DNA of 64,000 nucleotides from the NCBI GenBank assembly GCA_028564705.1, contig JAPXFQ010000351.1, positions 1,178,001 to 1,242,000 of the forward strand. The letters are read 5' to 3'. Both the position numbers and the translations under genes were made by a program. This DNA is from Apricaphanius iberus. Taxonomy: Eukaryota; Chordata; Actinopteri; Cyprinodontiformes; Aphaniidae. Within the stretch, counting starts at the first letter, position 1, and each line of letters starts with the position of its first letter. The notes beneath the pieces were generated by a model. The model saw only the letters and a list, made by a program, of their open reading frames with translations, had not been told where the DNA came from and made no database searches. Shown piece after piece: positions 11,156-21,564 of this stretch.

Positions 11156-11340
11156 TCAAGAGACAGGAACAAACTGGCTGATGGGCTCACAGGCAGGAGC
11201 AGACTGGCTGGCGGGCTCACAGGCAGAAAGAGCCGGCCTGACTGGAACACCAACTGGGGCAGACTGGGTAACTGGATCACCAACTGAAGCAGGCTGGATG
11301 ACTGGATCAACAACTGAAGCGACTGGCTGACTGGAACTGG

Positions 11341-11490
11341 CTCTGGAACTGGTTCTGAAATTGGAACTGGTTATGGAATTGGTTCTAATTTTGGTTCTGA
11401 AACCATGTTCTGGTTCTGAAACTAGTTCTGGTTTTGAAACTAGTTCTGGTTCTGAAACTATTTCTGGTTCTGAAACTGGCTGGCTGATGG
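11341..11490. repeat. Short tandem repeat, unit near 18 bp (TGGTTCTGAAACTAGTTC)
   Basis: At least six imperfect copies are visible. On the minus strand they encode alternating S-E-P-E/K-L-V residues within a serine/proline-rich frame (11156-11728), probably a degenerate gag spacer. Confidence 0.85.
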
Positions 11491-11647
11491 AGTTGGCTGA
11501 GAATGGGGATATAACTGGGCTGTTTGAAGGAGAAACTGAGCTGAAAAGAGGAGACATTGAACTAATTGGAGAATGAATTAAACTTACTGGAGGAGGAACT
11601 GGGTTTGAGCAGAATGGAATGGAATCAGGGGTTGAGTTGAATGGTAT

Positions 11648-11905
11648 CCAGCCAGCTGTAGCAGGTGACGAATGGAGTAGAGCAGAAGTGGGTGGAGCCA
11701 GTGCGCGGAAGATGGCAGGGAGGTACAAAGTTGAGCAGACAGCTCACACTTCCATTCTGGAAGGGACCCTTCCATGACTCTTCTAGGGTATGCAGCCAGC
11801 TGGAGCAGGTGAGGTATGAAGTAGAGCAGAAGTGGGTGGAGCCAGTGCACAGAAGACGGCAGGGAGGACCAAAAATTGAGGAGGCAGCTCATGCTTCCAT
11901 TCTGG
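11648..11905. repeat. Two tandem units of about 140 bp inside the LTR element
   Basis: The units begin near 11648 and 11791. Both carry AGCAGAAGTGGGTGGAGCCA and TTCCATTCTGGAAG at matching offsets, with scattered substitutions. On minus they encode the parallel peptides SSVHWLHPLLLYF and SSAHWLHPLLLYS. Confidence 0.85.
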
Positions 11906-12343
11906 AAGCGACTCCTCCATGATGGCGCAACAGTCTGCGCTGAGGCGGTAGGGGTGCAGTGGCCGTCAGCGGAGTATTGCCCACAGCTGCAGCGCCCATG
12001 ATGGCAGTCATCATGGGAGCGGTGATCTGTTCCCCACTCCCGTAAACAGTCCCTCCACCTGCGGTTGGACGTTGTAGGCGGAGAAGGTCAACAGGTCATC
12101 TCCTCCCACGGTTCCTGGCAAACTGGCTCAGCCTCATTTCACAGTGCAGTGAGATCACATGCAGAGAACCCATTCTGGAAGTGAGGGAGCACCTTGAGAA
12201 TCTCCTCTGCTCCGTAGATTTGTAGAGGAACATGAGGGGAGGCGGAAAGGTTAACCCAGACATCTTTATTCAGGGCGGTGATCTCCTGGGCGAGCACTGA
12301 GTCTCGAGCTTCCCTGGGTCCATCTTTACCGACCGGATCATTC

Positions 12344-12679
12344 TATCAGGGATTGTGTGGTGTGCAGTATGGACCCAATCAAAGAAGCAGGTAAGTTGAA
12401 CAGACTTATTGAAGTGCAGCTGGTGATGATGATGATGATGATGATGATGATGGTCCTGATGATGGTGGTGGTGGTGGTCTCAACGGACAGGACAGGAAAC
12501 ACAGGATAGCAGGAGGGAGAATGGCAGGGAAACACACATGGTAGTTATCAATAATGAGCCAGCGCTGACTGAGGGAATATGAACTGGTTAAAAGGACGTG
12601 AGGTTAGTGGATGCTGATTGGAGACAGGTGTGGATGATGATGAGGGAGTTAATGTAGCTGGGTGACGAGAGTCATGACA
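12344..12679 (-). repeat. LTR (5' LTR in element orientation) with microsatellite expansion
   Basis: 336 bp. It starts TATC instead of TGTC and ends GAGTCATGACA. It is longer than its partner because of expanded GAT and GGT triplet runs at about 12424-12476. Confidence 0.85.
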
Positions 12680-12684
12680 ATTGT

Positions 12685-14187
12685 TTTGTTTGGTAATGTG
12701 CCCTTTCTGCAGGAGAGGCTGTTTCAAACTCCTTTCGTTTAGCTTCCATTTTCCATTCAGCTTCTTCACCAATGTCTGTTAAGCGTATGCATGTGTGCAG
12801 GATAAGCCATTTCGGTATTGCGTTACACGCAATGCATTCTGGAGTTTTGGACCACAAACTGGCAGAAGCGAACACACATATAGATTGGGAAAGCTGCAAA
12901 ATAGATTATTTTGATCAGTGGAAAGTTGACAAACTTTAAACATATATTTGCTGTAGAGGGCTGTCTGTGTCCGCGAAGCATAAGAACTATGTGTACCAGC
13001 ATGCGCAGCTTCAGTGCAGAAACTACGGATTGTTTTGATGAAAGTAGAGGAAAGTGGCTTATTCCTGGCTAATTACGGAGGGACAACCCCGGACCCACAA
13101 ATGCTGTTAGATGGCTGGGAATAAAGTAATGTTGTCATGCAGAAGTGGTCTCAACTACCTTTTATCCCATAGCTCATGGATTCAAGATGTGCTGTATCAT
13201 CGTATCGCAGTATTTTATACGTGCTAACTTCTATGGCTAGCAGTTAGCACGTAGGTTATTAGCTTCAATCGTGATTTTAAACTCTTACAATTTCTATTTT
13301 TGAATGGATTTTTACTTGTTAGAAGCAGTAAGAGCCTGTTAAGGCTTGGTGCTCTAAACATCAGTCCTTCACATTGACTTCCAGCAATAGGCTATGCGAA
13401 GCCTGCGTGCTACCAAAACTAAAATTGTTATATCTAGACGATCAGCAGAAATATCGAACAATCCACATGTTTAATCACACATTTTTTACCTAGTTTATGC
13501 AACTTGCACGTCCATTTGGATCCTTGTTTTTTTTGTATGTAATATATATAACATAAATTGTGGTTCATTACAAGGGTTGGTATCATTCATACACTGGTGC
13601 GTTTTGCATTCTTCACCGTTCAATGTGGTAAATGCAATTTCCACAGCCAACCACAACACAATGAGTGCTGAGCTTATTTGAAAAATCCGCCAAAAACAGC
13701 CATTAAAAGGCTTTAATAGCTCTGTATTAACAAAAAAATTACGCATGCATACGCTGTTTACGTCGCGTCGGGGGTTTGTTTGGGTTCCAAAAGCTGTGAC
13801 CGGGAGTCCAAGCCACATTTGTGAGTATGTGCACTTGCAATACCGATATGGCTTATTGCACACATCATAAAGACGAGCACTGTTAGTTGTTGTGCTGTTT
13901 TGTCAGCAATCTTTGGAAGAATACCTCTTTTTGGAGGAATTACTCATGTATGTCGCTGCACTAAGTTTACGTCATATCCGGATACAACCACCCCACACAT
14001 TCATCAGGTTCTCCGGTACATTTCTTGCTGTGTCCTAGCAGTTGAAAGGCAATGTTCCAGTAAGAAAGTTGTCTATTTGAAAAGACAACTCTGATTAAAG
14101 ACCTGATGGAATTGTCGTGAATGTTCCAGAACGTCTATCTGAAAGGGGCTTAAAAGTCACATTAACATAAAAAAGCCAGATTGCGGG
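12685..14187. other. No clear gene; one short minus frame and an inverted repeat
   Basis: A minus frame at 12899-12672 reads EAEWKMEAKRKEFE then ASPAERAHYQTKQ. It could be the tail of a transposon accessory protein but is not assignable. An 11-bp stem (ACGTGCTAACT, 13219-13229, with its complement at 13242-13252) is the only structure noted. The rest is AT-rich and non-coding. Confidence 0.4.
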
Positions 14188-14188
14188 T

Positions 14189-14262
14189 TTGCACATTCAC
14201 CCCGGAGATTTTTGCAGACTTATGCTGTGGTCAGATGAAAATAAAGTTGAACTGTCATGGGA
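14189..14262 (+). pseudogene. Tc1/mariner transposase scrap
   Basis: The frame includes LMLWSDENKVEL, matching the W-S-D-E block around the first catalytic Asp of Tc1 transposases. Coding similarity stops on both sides within about 80 bp. Confidence 0.55.
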
Positions 14263-14400
14263 GTGGCACTGTAAAGGCTTAGGGGATAGGAGCTTGTCCT
14301 GTAACCCGAGGGTTGCTGATTGGAAACCCTCCGCGGTTTGTCTCTGTCATTGTGTCCTTGGGCAAGACACTTTGCCTGCCTTACCTGCTAGTAGTGCCAA
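14263..14400 (+). repeat. tRNA-derived SINE-like repeat fragment
   Basis: A tRNA-like B-box region (GGTTGCTGATTGGAAACCC) is followed by GTGTCCTTGGGCAAGACACT, a string common to dispersed fish SINE-type repeats. The A box is degenerate. Confidence 0.5.
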
Positions 14401-14439
14401 ACGCGTCTCTGTTCTTGTGTTATGGTCATAAGGTGGCCT

Positions 14440-17038
14440 TACGCGGCTGGATTTCAGAAGCAATGACACTGAGGCAGGACCTTGGTGAGTAACTCAGAGT
14501 GGTTTATTTTCCACCAATTGTCTGGATACAGGCAGCAACAATGACAATGAGCCTGACAACCATGCAGTGTTATATACCCTGCTTCAAATTGGGCTAAACC
14601 ATCTGACTCTGCTCACCAGGGGAGCTCCTCTGCTATCCTCACCAAATATTTCTAAACTTTATTTAAACAAGATTTGCCCAAACACCCTGGTGAGGAAACA
14701 GGAAGAAAGGTGAGTGAACACACTTCAAACTTTATTTCCTAGTTGAACACAGAACTTTCTTGCATTCTTCAATCCCAGCTTTCCTACTTCTGAGAAACCA
14801 TTTTGTTTCATGTAAAACTATTTTCTTCCTCCAGACTACTCCACATGACTTAATGAGGAGCAGCTGTGGCTCTCCTGAAACAAAGGCAACCATCCATCTT
14901 AACATTATCTTCAATAAATGCCTTAAAACCTTCTGTGTACCATGGTCTTCTTTCATATAAACTTAAAATACAGTGTTAATAAGGGGTCAAGTTAAAGTGC
15001 TTCTATTCCCCAGTGTAAAATAAAAACAATTTAAAAACACAAGTAATGAAAGTCCTCTTCATTACAGTTGTCCTTAAACCATTTATGAAAAATCAAGCTG
15101 TCTGTCGTAGTGTGTGTGTATAAATGAGCAGCTCTCCATGAGGCATGTGAAGATCAGAGAGAACTTCCGGGTCAGACCACTTGCCTCAAAATAAAAATAC
15201 GAAAATCAAAAAAGAGCTATCCTTATCTGTTTATCAGATAACCGTTGGTGATCCGTTTTTTTTCATTTGAAATAAAAATGAAAAAAAAGGGTTTTTGTTT
15301 TTTTATTTTTGTTTCAAATGAAAAAAAAAGACTGCCTGAATGAACATGTATGCTTTTCCTATATCTTCAGTTGTAGCGCACTACCATTATCAAGTGGCTG
15401 TTTAAGTAGAACTTCAATTTAACATAACTTCCGTTGTGGCTTTTTATTTTGTGTTGTCAGTTTTTCTTTTCTTTTGTGTTGTGTTACGACTTTTTTTCTG
15501 TTGTGTCATGGGTTTTGTTGTGTTGTGTTGTGAAGACCCTTCTGTGCCACCATAGTATGATAGTACTGCACTTTATAATTAGTAAGGATATTTTAATTTA
15601 ATTGAATAAATTACTGGGATATAATATTTTTACCCCCCGGGCCCTTATGCTACTGTAGGTCAAAGCTGGATACTGGATTATGAAAGAGTTCTACAGCTGT
15701 CACTGTTAATGTTGGAAAAAGTTTAAATTTTTTTTGTCATAGTCTCCTTTTAACTATAAAACAACCGTTCAGACTGTAAGATGACTACTGTACACACTGC
15801 CAAATTTGATTTCATCAATGACTTTTTGTTTTTAGAACAAGCAAACAAACCTTGACAATCATTTATTTACGTTATTATTTATCTATTCATACAAGTGACA
15901 CATGTAAAAGACACATGGGACCATCTAACTGACAGAATTATTAACCAATGGGTCTGGCATTTAATGCAATTGCCAACACAGACCAATTTTACACCAAAAT
16001 TCATTTTTATTAGAAAGTCATTGTACTATGTATAAGAATCAATACTTTTTATGTCACACAGTTCTACTATTGAAATAGTGTTTAGAATTGGTGAATTAGT
16101 AGAGCTATTATTTGTTTTCCTTGTTAGTTGTTATGTTGACTCGTTCTTCCTGGAGACTTCAGTTCATAATTTGTATTGATGAGATGTTCCTTTTTTTTTG
16201 TCAAATACTTGCTCTGACGGCTGGTTATTGTTACACTCCTGTAAAAAGGCGGACAAAGAATTAACAACATGGACACTGTTAATACTGTTACTTCCATTGA
16301 AATAATGGGCTTTCAGCAAAATAAAACTTCTGTATCAACTTGTAAATAATATAACTAAAAAAAACTCATTTACATAAATGAAAATCATAGCATATCAACT
16401 ACTAGACTATTTTAAAGCAATATAAAAATAATATGTCCTATTTTCTGCATGGGTGGCAAAGGATATGCAACCTGCATCACATGTTTGCGTTCTGTATATA
16501 TGAAAAGTTAGATAAGACGATGACTTCTAGAATTACAGTAGATAATATCAATCTTTTTCCTCATAAAATAATAAAATCCGTGTTGATCCATAAAACACCC
16601 TTCCTCAACTATAAGAATTGCACACCAACTTCATAGTTTTATTCTGAAGCCGTCATTTTAGTGTCACAAGGCTCTGCTTGCAAGGAAACTAAAACAGCAC
16701 ATGTAACTTCCAAAACATGCTAAGTGTTCTCAGTCTTTACGATAAATATTTCAGTAATTTCTTTCAGGTATAGAAGAAATAAACATGGCTATAAAATGTA
16801 TAAGTCAGAGTTTTTACCAGTAAAAAGGGGGATAGTAAAGAAACAGCACAGACATGGTGTTATTTCTGTCATTTCAACCGTAATAATGGATGAGCAGAAG
16901 CACTATCTTCCCCCTGCAATAACTCAGACTTTATTTATCAATACTAAATAAGGGAAAACCTATTTTAACAAACTGTATAAAGGTTACTGTTCTCTAAAAA
17001 AAAAGAGTACCAGCTGCAGAAAAGATGCCGGACAAACC
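14440..17038. other. No gene recognised; AT-rich sequence
   Basis: No frame carries a known motif. The notable points are a long A/T hairpin at 15255-15329, listed separately, and a block at 14450-14700 that might be part of an old LTR, though without a partner. Confidence 0.4.
15255..15329. repeat. Inverted repeat with arms near 33 bp
   Basis: The left arm holds TTTCATTTGAAATAAAAATG and the right arm holds ATTTTTGTTTCAAATGAAA, separated by only a few bases. They form a near-perfect hairpin, possibly the core of a tiny foldback element. Confidence 0.8.
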
Positions 17039-17042
17039 TTAA

Positions 17043-17542
17043 AGTGACAGTGTATAGTTTTTGCAGTACATCTTTAAAAATATTAAAATATTATGTAATA
17101 ACAATTACTTAAAGCACATTAATTGCAAAAATATTGGCGATATTGTAAAATATGACTTTAAAAATCAGTTTTAAAATACATAGGCGCGGGTCCTCTTGTC
17201 AGGGGAAAGCCATATTAGATGACGTCTTCACTTCTACAAGAGCCCGGACCGACAAAGCGCACGGAACAAGCCCACCATTAAAACATTGATTTCTCCTAAA
17301 ATGCAAAAAAGTTTCGCCATAAATACATTTTTACCTCTTCGATAGTTCCAAGTGATGAAAGAGAGACTGATGTGCTCGTCATGATGCTGGAAATAGATCA
17401 TTCTCAGGGAATTGAGCGTTTGAAAACAGCACTAGTTTGACCTCCGTTGTTGAGTTTCTTACTCGAAGACACAGATACCGCATGCCTGTGATAATTTAGG
17501 TATGCACTGCCCCCTACTGGCCGAAATTTACACACTTTGCCT
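17043..17542. mobile_element. Non-autonomous TTAA-target DNA transposon (Kolobok or piggyBac type)
   Basis: TTAA occurs at 17039-17042 and 17543-17546. The inner ends are AGTGACAGTGTATA on the left and, reading inwards on the other strand, AGGCAAAGTGTGTA on the right, an imperfect terminal inverted repeat. The element is 500 bp with no transposase frame. The AG terminus resembles that of the 33005-34624 element more than the CCC terminus of piggyBac. Confidence 0.65.
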
Positions 17543-17633
17543 TTAACTAGCCACATGATCTCACAAGAAACTACAAAAAGAATAGTTCCTTGGATCCTGG
17601 AGCTGATTGTACAAACAGTGCTGAAATAGCTAA

Positions 17634-17826
17634 AATAATAATAATGCATCAAACTTATATAGCGCTTTTTTAGACACTCAAAGACGCTTTACAAATTCCA
17701 TTATTCATTCAATCTTACATTCACACACAGGTGGAAGCAAGCTACGATAGTAGCCACAGCTTCCCTGGGGCAGACTGACAGAAGCGAGGCTGCCATATCG
17801 CGCCATCGGCCCCTATGGCAGTTGAA
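17634..17826. repeat. Dispersed fish repeat (LINE 3'-end type)
   Basis: It contains TTATATAGCGC, CACTCAAAGACGCTTTACAA and GCCATATCGCGCCATCGGCC, a well-known dispersed fish repeat. The orientation and family are not settled. Confidence 0.6.
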
Positions 17827-18079
17827 CATAATGAGCAACTCTTCACATCTTTGAAGGAACTCAATGAGTTTCACAACAGTGTGTGTCTAATCATCAGCCT
17901 GTTTCAAAAAACATTGCATCAGTGAGCCTTTTGGTCAGCCTGTGGCAGCCATGAGAAGCCATCAGGTGTTTTTCACTATGTTTTCTTGGATTTTAAGTAC
18001 TTTTGCCGGCCATAGCTCAGCAGACATTTGACACATCATCAGTAGCAGAAGATAAAATTAGCAGAGTGAAGTAGCAGAG

Positions 18080-18153
18080 CAAACGAAAGTAGTCAATCTG
18101 TCCTCAAACAGTCTAAGCCTGTAACAGCATAATCACAGAGATAGCTCAACTCA
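18080..18153 (-). repeat. Short L2-like LINE 3' UTR fragment
   Basis: CAAACAGTCTAAGCCTGTAA and CACAGAGATAGCTCA match the same stretch of the L2-like copies at 24100-24200 (minus) and 61800 (plus). Confidence 0.65.
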
Positions 18154-18360
18154 TTCTGGAACGGGTTAAGTACGCCCCATATAACCCGTGTCCATTACCT
18201 GAAACATTGGAAAACGGTGAGTTATGACTTATTTCAGCTGGAACTTTGCTATGCTGTGCCAGCCAATGTCCTCACCCAGAGAGAGTCCCGCCCAGACAAT
18301 AACAACGGATATACCTCGAAGTCAAGCGTTAAATCCCCCTTGTTTCATTTCACCTAGCGT

Positions 18361-18362
<2 letters not shown>

Positions 18363-18440
<78 letters not shown>

Positions 18441-18455
18441 CATATATATATATAT
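18363..18455. repeat. (TA)n-rich microsatellite
   Basis: TA runs broken by single CA steps, just upstream of the Tc1 element. Confidence 0.9.
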
Positions 18456-18521
18456 GCTTCAAATTGTTAAAATAATTAGACAGCATGGGAAACATTTCCA
18501 TATATAAACTGCTCACAAAAA

Positions 18522-18941
18522 ATGTTGTGTCTGGGGAGGCATATCCATGGAGGGACACACAGACCTCAACTGGTCTGTGTGAAATCCTTAAACCCATTGT
18601 CAGACCCTAAGCTGGTGCAGTAGGTCCTGGTTTCCTCCTAATGCACGACAATGCCTCATGTGGCAAGAGTATGCAGGCAGTACCTGGAGGATGAAGGAAT
18701 TGAAACAATTGAATGGCCTTCACGATCCTCTGACTTAAACCCAATAAAACATCTGTGGGACATTATGTTTCGGTCCATAAGGCGCCGCCAGATTGCTCCT
18801 CAGACTGTACAACAGCTCAGAGATGCCCTCACACAGATCTGGGAGGAAAATTGCCACGACACCATCTGTCGTTTCATTGGGAGCATGCCCCGACGTTATC
18901 AAGCATGCATACAAGCTCGTGGGGGCCAAACAAGATACTGA
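18522..18941 (+). pseudogene. Tc1-like transposase, C-terminal half
   Basis: The recognisable blocks are, in order, GPGFLLMHDNA (second catalytic Asp), PHVARVCRQYLEDEGIETIE, WPSRSSDLNPIKHLWDIMF (the S-D-L-N-P-I block; the usual Glu after Ile is Lys here, in IKHLW) and SMPRRYQACIQARGGQTRY at the C-terminus. The earlier part is split between frames, and the N-terminal helix-turn-helix domains and first Asp are absent. The catalytic-site change and frameshifts mark it as dead. The last 96 codons (18651-18941) are open. Confidence 0.85.
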
Positions 18942-18988
18942 AAAGCATTCTGAGTTGCAGAAATTACATTTTTGAAAAAATGGACTAC

Positions 18989-20054
18989 ACTGTAAAAAAG
19001 AAAAAGTTGAGAAAACTTAAAATTTCAAGGCTACACGATGCAAGACGATTTTGAGTTTTCTTAACTTTTGCCGACTGTTGCTGGCTTAACTAAGATTTGT
19101 AAATTCTGACAAGAGTTGGATCTTCTTCTTCACCTGATTAAGATAATCTTGTAAGGCTAACAAAAAAATTCTTGTTTAATGCCTTGTATTTCTGTCTTCA
19201 CTAAATGCAGATATTCTAGTTGGATAATAATACAATTCTTATTCCAGTGAGTTGAAAATTTACAAATATAAAAAGGAATATTCATCCATCTTCTGAATCA
19301 CTTAATCCTCAGGGGGTCACGGGGGGGCCGGTGCCTATCTCCAGCTGTCAAATGGTGGGGTACACCCTTGACAGGTTGCCAGTCCATCACAGAGCAACAC
19401 AGGACAAACAACAATGCATGCACACACTCACATCTAAGGACAATTTAGAGAGACCAGTTAACCTAAGTCATTTTTGGACAATCGGAGGAAGCTGGAGTAC
19501 CTGGAGGGAACCCATGCATGCACAGAGAGAACATTCAAACTCCATGCAGAAAGACCCTGGACTGGGATATGAACCCACAACCTTCTTGTTGCAAGGAAAC
19601 CACTGCACCACCCCTTCAGGAGCATTCAAGTTTTAATCCACAACCAAAAAAAAAGAAAAACTAAGTGTCAGCGACATATAGTCGGTATTGGTCGAAACAA
19701 TTCAATTTCACATTCCGACTTTGACCACGTTTGGTCAAGTTTTGGGGCACAGAAAACATCGAAAAACCAGCCTCACTCGACTCAGATCTGCTCAGTAGTC
19801 TGTGACCATGTGCCCATAAGCACATCAGTAATCTACAGTGTTTCCCAGTGGTTCCCAACTTTACTCAAAAAACCTACTCAAAAGTTGATAATTTTTGTTA
19901 TGCAAAATAGAAAATCTTAGTTAAGACTACACTGACAAAACTTTGTTGGGCAGACAAGCTTTTTTAAGTTGTAAGTGGAAAGCTTCTTTTCTGAGTTAAT
20001 TAAATTTGAAAACTTAAATGAAATCAACAATTATAAGTTATCGTTTTTACGGTG
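18989..20054. mobile_element. Possible CACTA/EnSpm-type non-autonomous element inside the Tc1 copy
   Basis: The left end CACTGTAAAAAAG and the reverse of the right end CACCGTAAAAACG resemble the C-A-C-T-G ends of CACTA elements. I could not find a clean 2-3 bp target duplication, so the borders are tentative. Confidence 0.3.
19280..19625 (+). repeat. Dispersed fish repeat (header-type LINE/SINE fragment)
   Basis: It holds GGTGGGGTACACCCTTGACA, then GGACAATTTAGAGAGACCAG, GGAAGCTGGAGTACCTGGAG and GAACCCACAACCTTCTTG. This ordered set is shared by a very common fish repeat. Confidence 0.65.
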
Positions 20055-20279
20055 CCTGCCACATCTTCATTTCACCCTGATTTTATGGTGTCTACACAAT
20101 TAAGCCCTCTGTAGGCTGAAAACTTTTATTTCCATTAAAAGACTTGGCATCCTTTTGTTCCTAAGACATTGCCATGTCGATATTTGTATAGATATCCAAC
20201 TTCATATTGAGATCTGATGTATCTAATGTGTTTGTTTAAAGTGCTCCTTAATTTTTGTGAGCAGTATATATATATATAT

Positions 20280-20767
20280 ATAATTGGTCCAAGCACAGAG
20301 TCCTGTGGTACACAAGTAACCCTAGAGTGTGAGGAAGGTTTATCGATTAAATGAATAAACTGGAATTTGTAAACCAGTCTCGCGCTATTCCCTTAATCCC
20401 TGAAACATTTTAGGCTTTCTAAGAGAATATTGTGATCCACTGTCTCAAAAGCAGGATTTTATAGATATAGGTCTGTAATTAACTAAGTCATCTTGATCGA
20501 GGGGCATTTTCTTAGGTAAAAGTTAAATTACAGCAACCTTAAATTCCTGTGGTTTGTATCCATTTGCCAAGGCTAGATTCATCATGTGTAAAAGGGAGCT
20601 TGGAACCAGAAGGAAAACTTCCTTAAATGCCTTTGGTAGGATTGGGTCCATTATGCAAGCTGAAGGTTTAGATTAAGCTAATACTTTTGATAACTTGCAA
20701 AGCTCAACTGAATCAAAACAGAAGACACATAAATGAGGTTCTAAAGTTCTTTTTGCTGTTGCCTCAG
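20280..20767. repeat. Decayed interspersed repeat flanking the Harbinger copy
   Basis: CCAAGCACAGAGTCCTGTGG and the following text resemble a common antisense repeat of fish genomes. It has no coding frame and the family is not resolved. The same repeat seems to continue after 21564. Confidence 0.35.
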
Positions 20768-20770
20768 TTA

Positions 20771-21561
20771 TGGTGCATTCAGACCGCAGGCTTTGTCAGC
20801 GTCAGCAACGTCAAGATTACATGTTAAGTCAATGGCGGAGGCCGTTGGAGGAGCGTCACGGTCTCTCTAAGCTTTTCCTGCTTTTCATGCTTCAAAGCTC
20901 ATAAAGCCAGCAACGCAGAAGTTCAGCTAGTTGAACTTTTGACGGTGCTGATGGCCCTGAAGCGGCGCGTTAACCAATCAGAGCTTATAGTTGTAGCGAT
21001 ATCACTACACGTATTGTGAATGTAGCAGGAGCAGGAAAAACCTACATTTTAAGTATAGATAACACAGATTTAAAAAATCATAAATAACACTTACCGAAGA
21101 CAGATGGACAGGCGCTCTTCTAGAGGAATAGAGAACATGTAGTTGGTGTCCTGGTAGGCGATTCGAGCTCTGATGCGGCCAAGGAGTTTGTCGAACTGGG
21201 CGCGGGACAGACGGATGTACCGCTGAAAGCGAATCTCATCCATACGTAGCTCCTGGAGCAAATGGTTAAACTCCCCAAACTCAGAACGCATCTGTAGAAT
21301 AGGGTGTATCCACAAAAGGCGCTGATGTTGCCAAAGTCGACATTGTCTAGCTTTATTTAGCAAATAAAGCCAAGCCACTCTCTCAATACTACCCACCATA
21401 GTTCAAAATGTCCGGCAACAGAAGAAGCCCCGCCCACGCGTTGTTTTTTGCTCAGAAGTGGCAGACTTTGCAAGCTTTGCAAGCTTCAACATAGAAGCGT
21501 CAAACTAGATGCCCTGTGAGATTTGCCTGATACTGACAAAGCCCTTGGTCTGAACGCAGCA
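20771..21561 (-). mobile_element. Internally deleted PIF/Harbinger element, copy 1
   Basis: TTA is duplicated at 20768-20770 and 21562-21564. The ends are TGGTGCATTCAGACC on the left and, on the other strand, TGCTGCGTTCAGACC on the right, and similarity continues inwards (GGCTTTGTCAG). The 3-bp TTA target fits PIF/Harbinger. Only the first exon of the transposase remains. Confidence 0.88.
21091..21399 (-). pseudogene. Harbinger transposase N-terminal exon, copy 1
   Basis: The 102-residue frame contains MRSEFGEFNHLLQELRMDEI, FQRYIRLSRAQFDKLLGRI and EERLSICLR, the N-terminal helical region of fish PIF/Harbinger transposases. It ends at CGG|TAAGTG, which is the natural splice donor, and no DDE exon follows before the terminus. 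It may be read as a short open frame but lacks the catalytic domain. It matches 25159-25359 closely. Confidence 0.8.
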
Positions 21562-21564
21562 TTA

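Larger units (their letters stand above)
9789..12679 (-). mobile_element. Non-autonomous Ty3/gypsy-like LTR retrotransposon without pol
   Basis: Two direct repeats (9789-10083 and 12344-12679) flank 2.26 kb. The left repeat begins TGTC and ends GACA. The element reads on minus: just inside 10084, minus-strand AAAGGGGGGAG is a good polypurine tract beside the 3' LTR. On the other side a short leader precedes an ATG at 12323 (MDPGKLETQ), a gag-like start typical of fish gypsy elements. The flanking 5-mers atggt (9784-9788) and attgt (12680-12684) are a target duplication with one mismatch. The interior has no protease, RT or integrase motifs and is mostly tandem repeats. Confidence 0.8.
18508..20265 (+). 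mobile_element. Tc1-like element, 5' coding end deleted, with later insertions
   Basis: The ends ACTGCTCACAAAAA (18508) and TTTTTGTGAGCAGT (to 20265) are exact inverted repeats, with TA on both sides. Directly after the left end the sequence enters the middle of a Tc1 transposase. The DNA-binding N-terminus is therefore gone. Between the transposase and the right end about 1.3 kb of other repeats has been added (18989-20054, 19280-19625). Confidence 0.8.

Noticed and set aside
12672..12899. Minus frame with a KRKEFE/AERAHYQ pattern as a Harbinger accessory gene
   Set aside because: It is short and has no recognisable Myb/SANT helices. Proximity to the HARBI1-like remnant alone is not enough.
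13219..13252. 11-bp stem-loop as a regulatory structure
   Set aside because: Isolated, far from any gene, and of a length expected by chance in AT-rich DNA of this size.
14450..14700. Possible solo LTR
   Set aside because: No TG...CA boundaries with a target duplication could be found.
18224..18597. Frames with Y-I alternation
   Set aside because: They are the translation of the TA microsatellite, not a gene.
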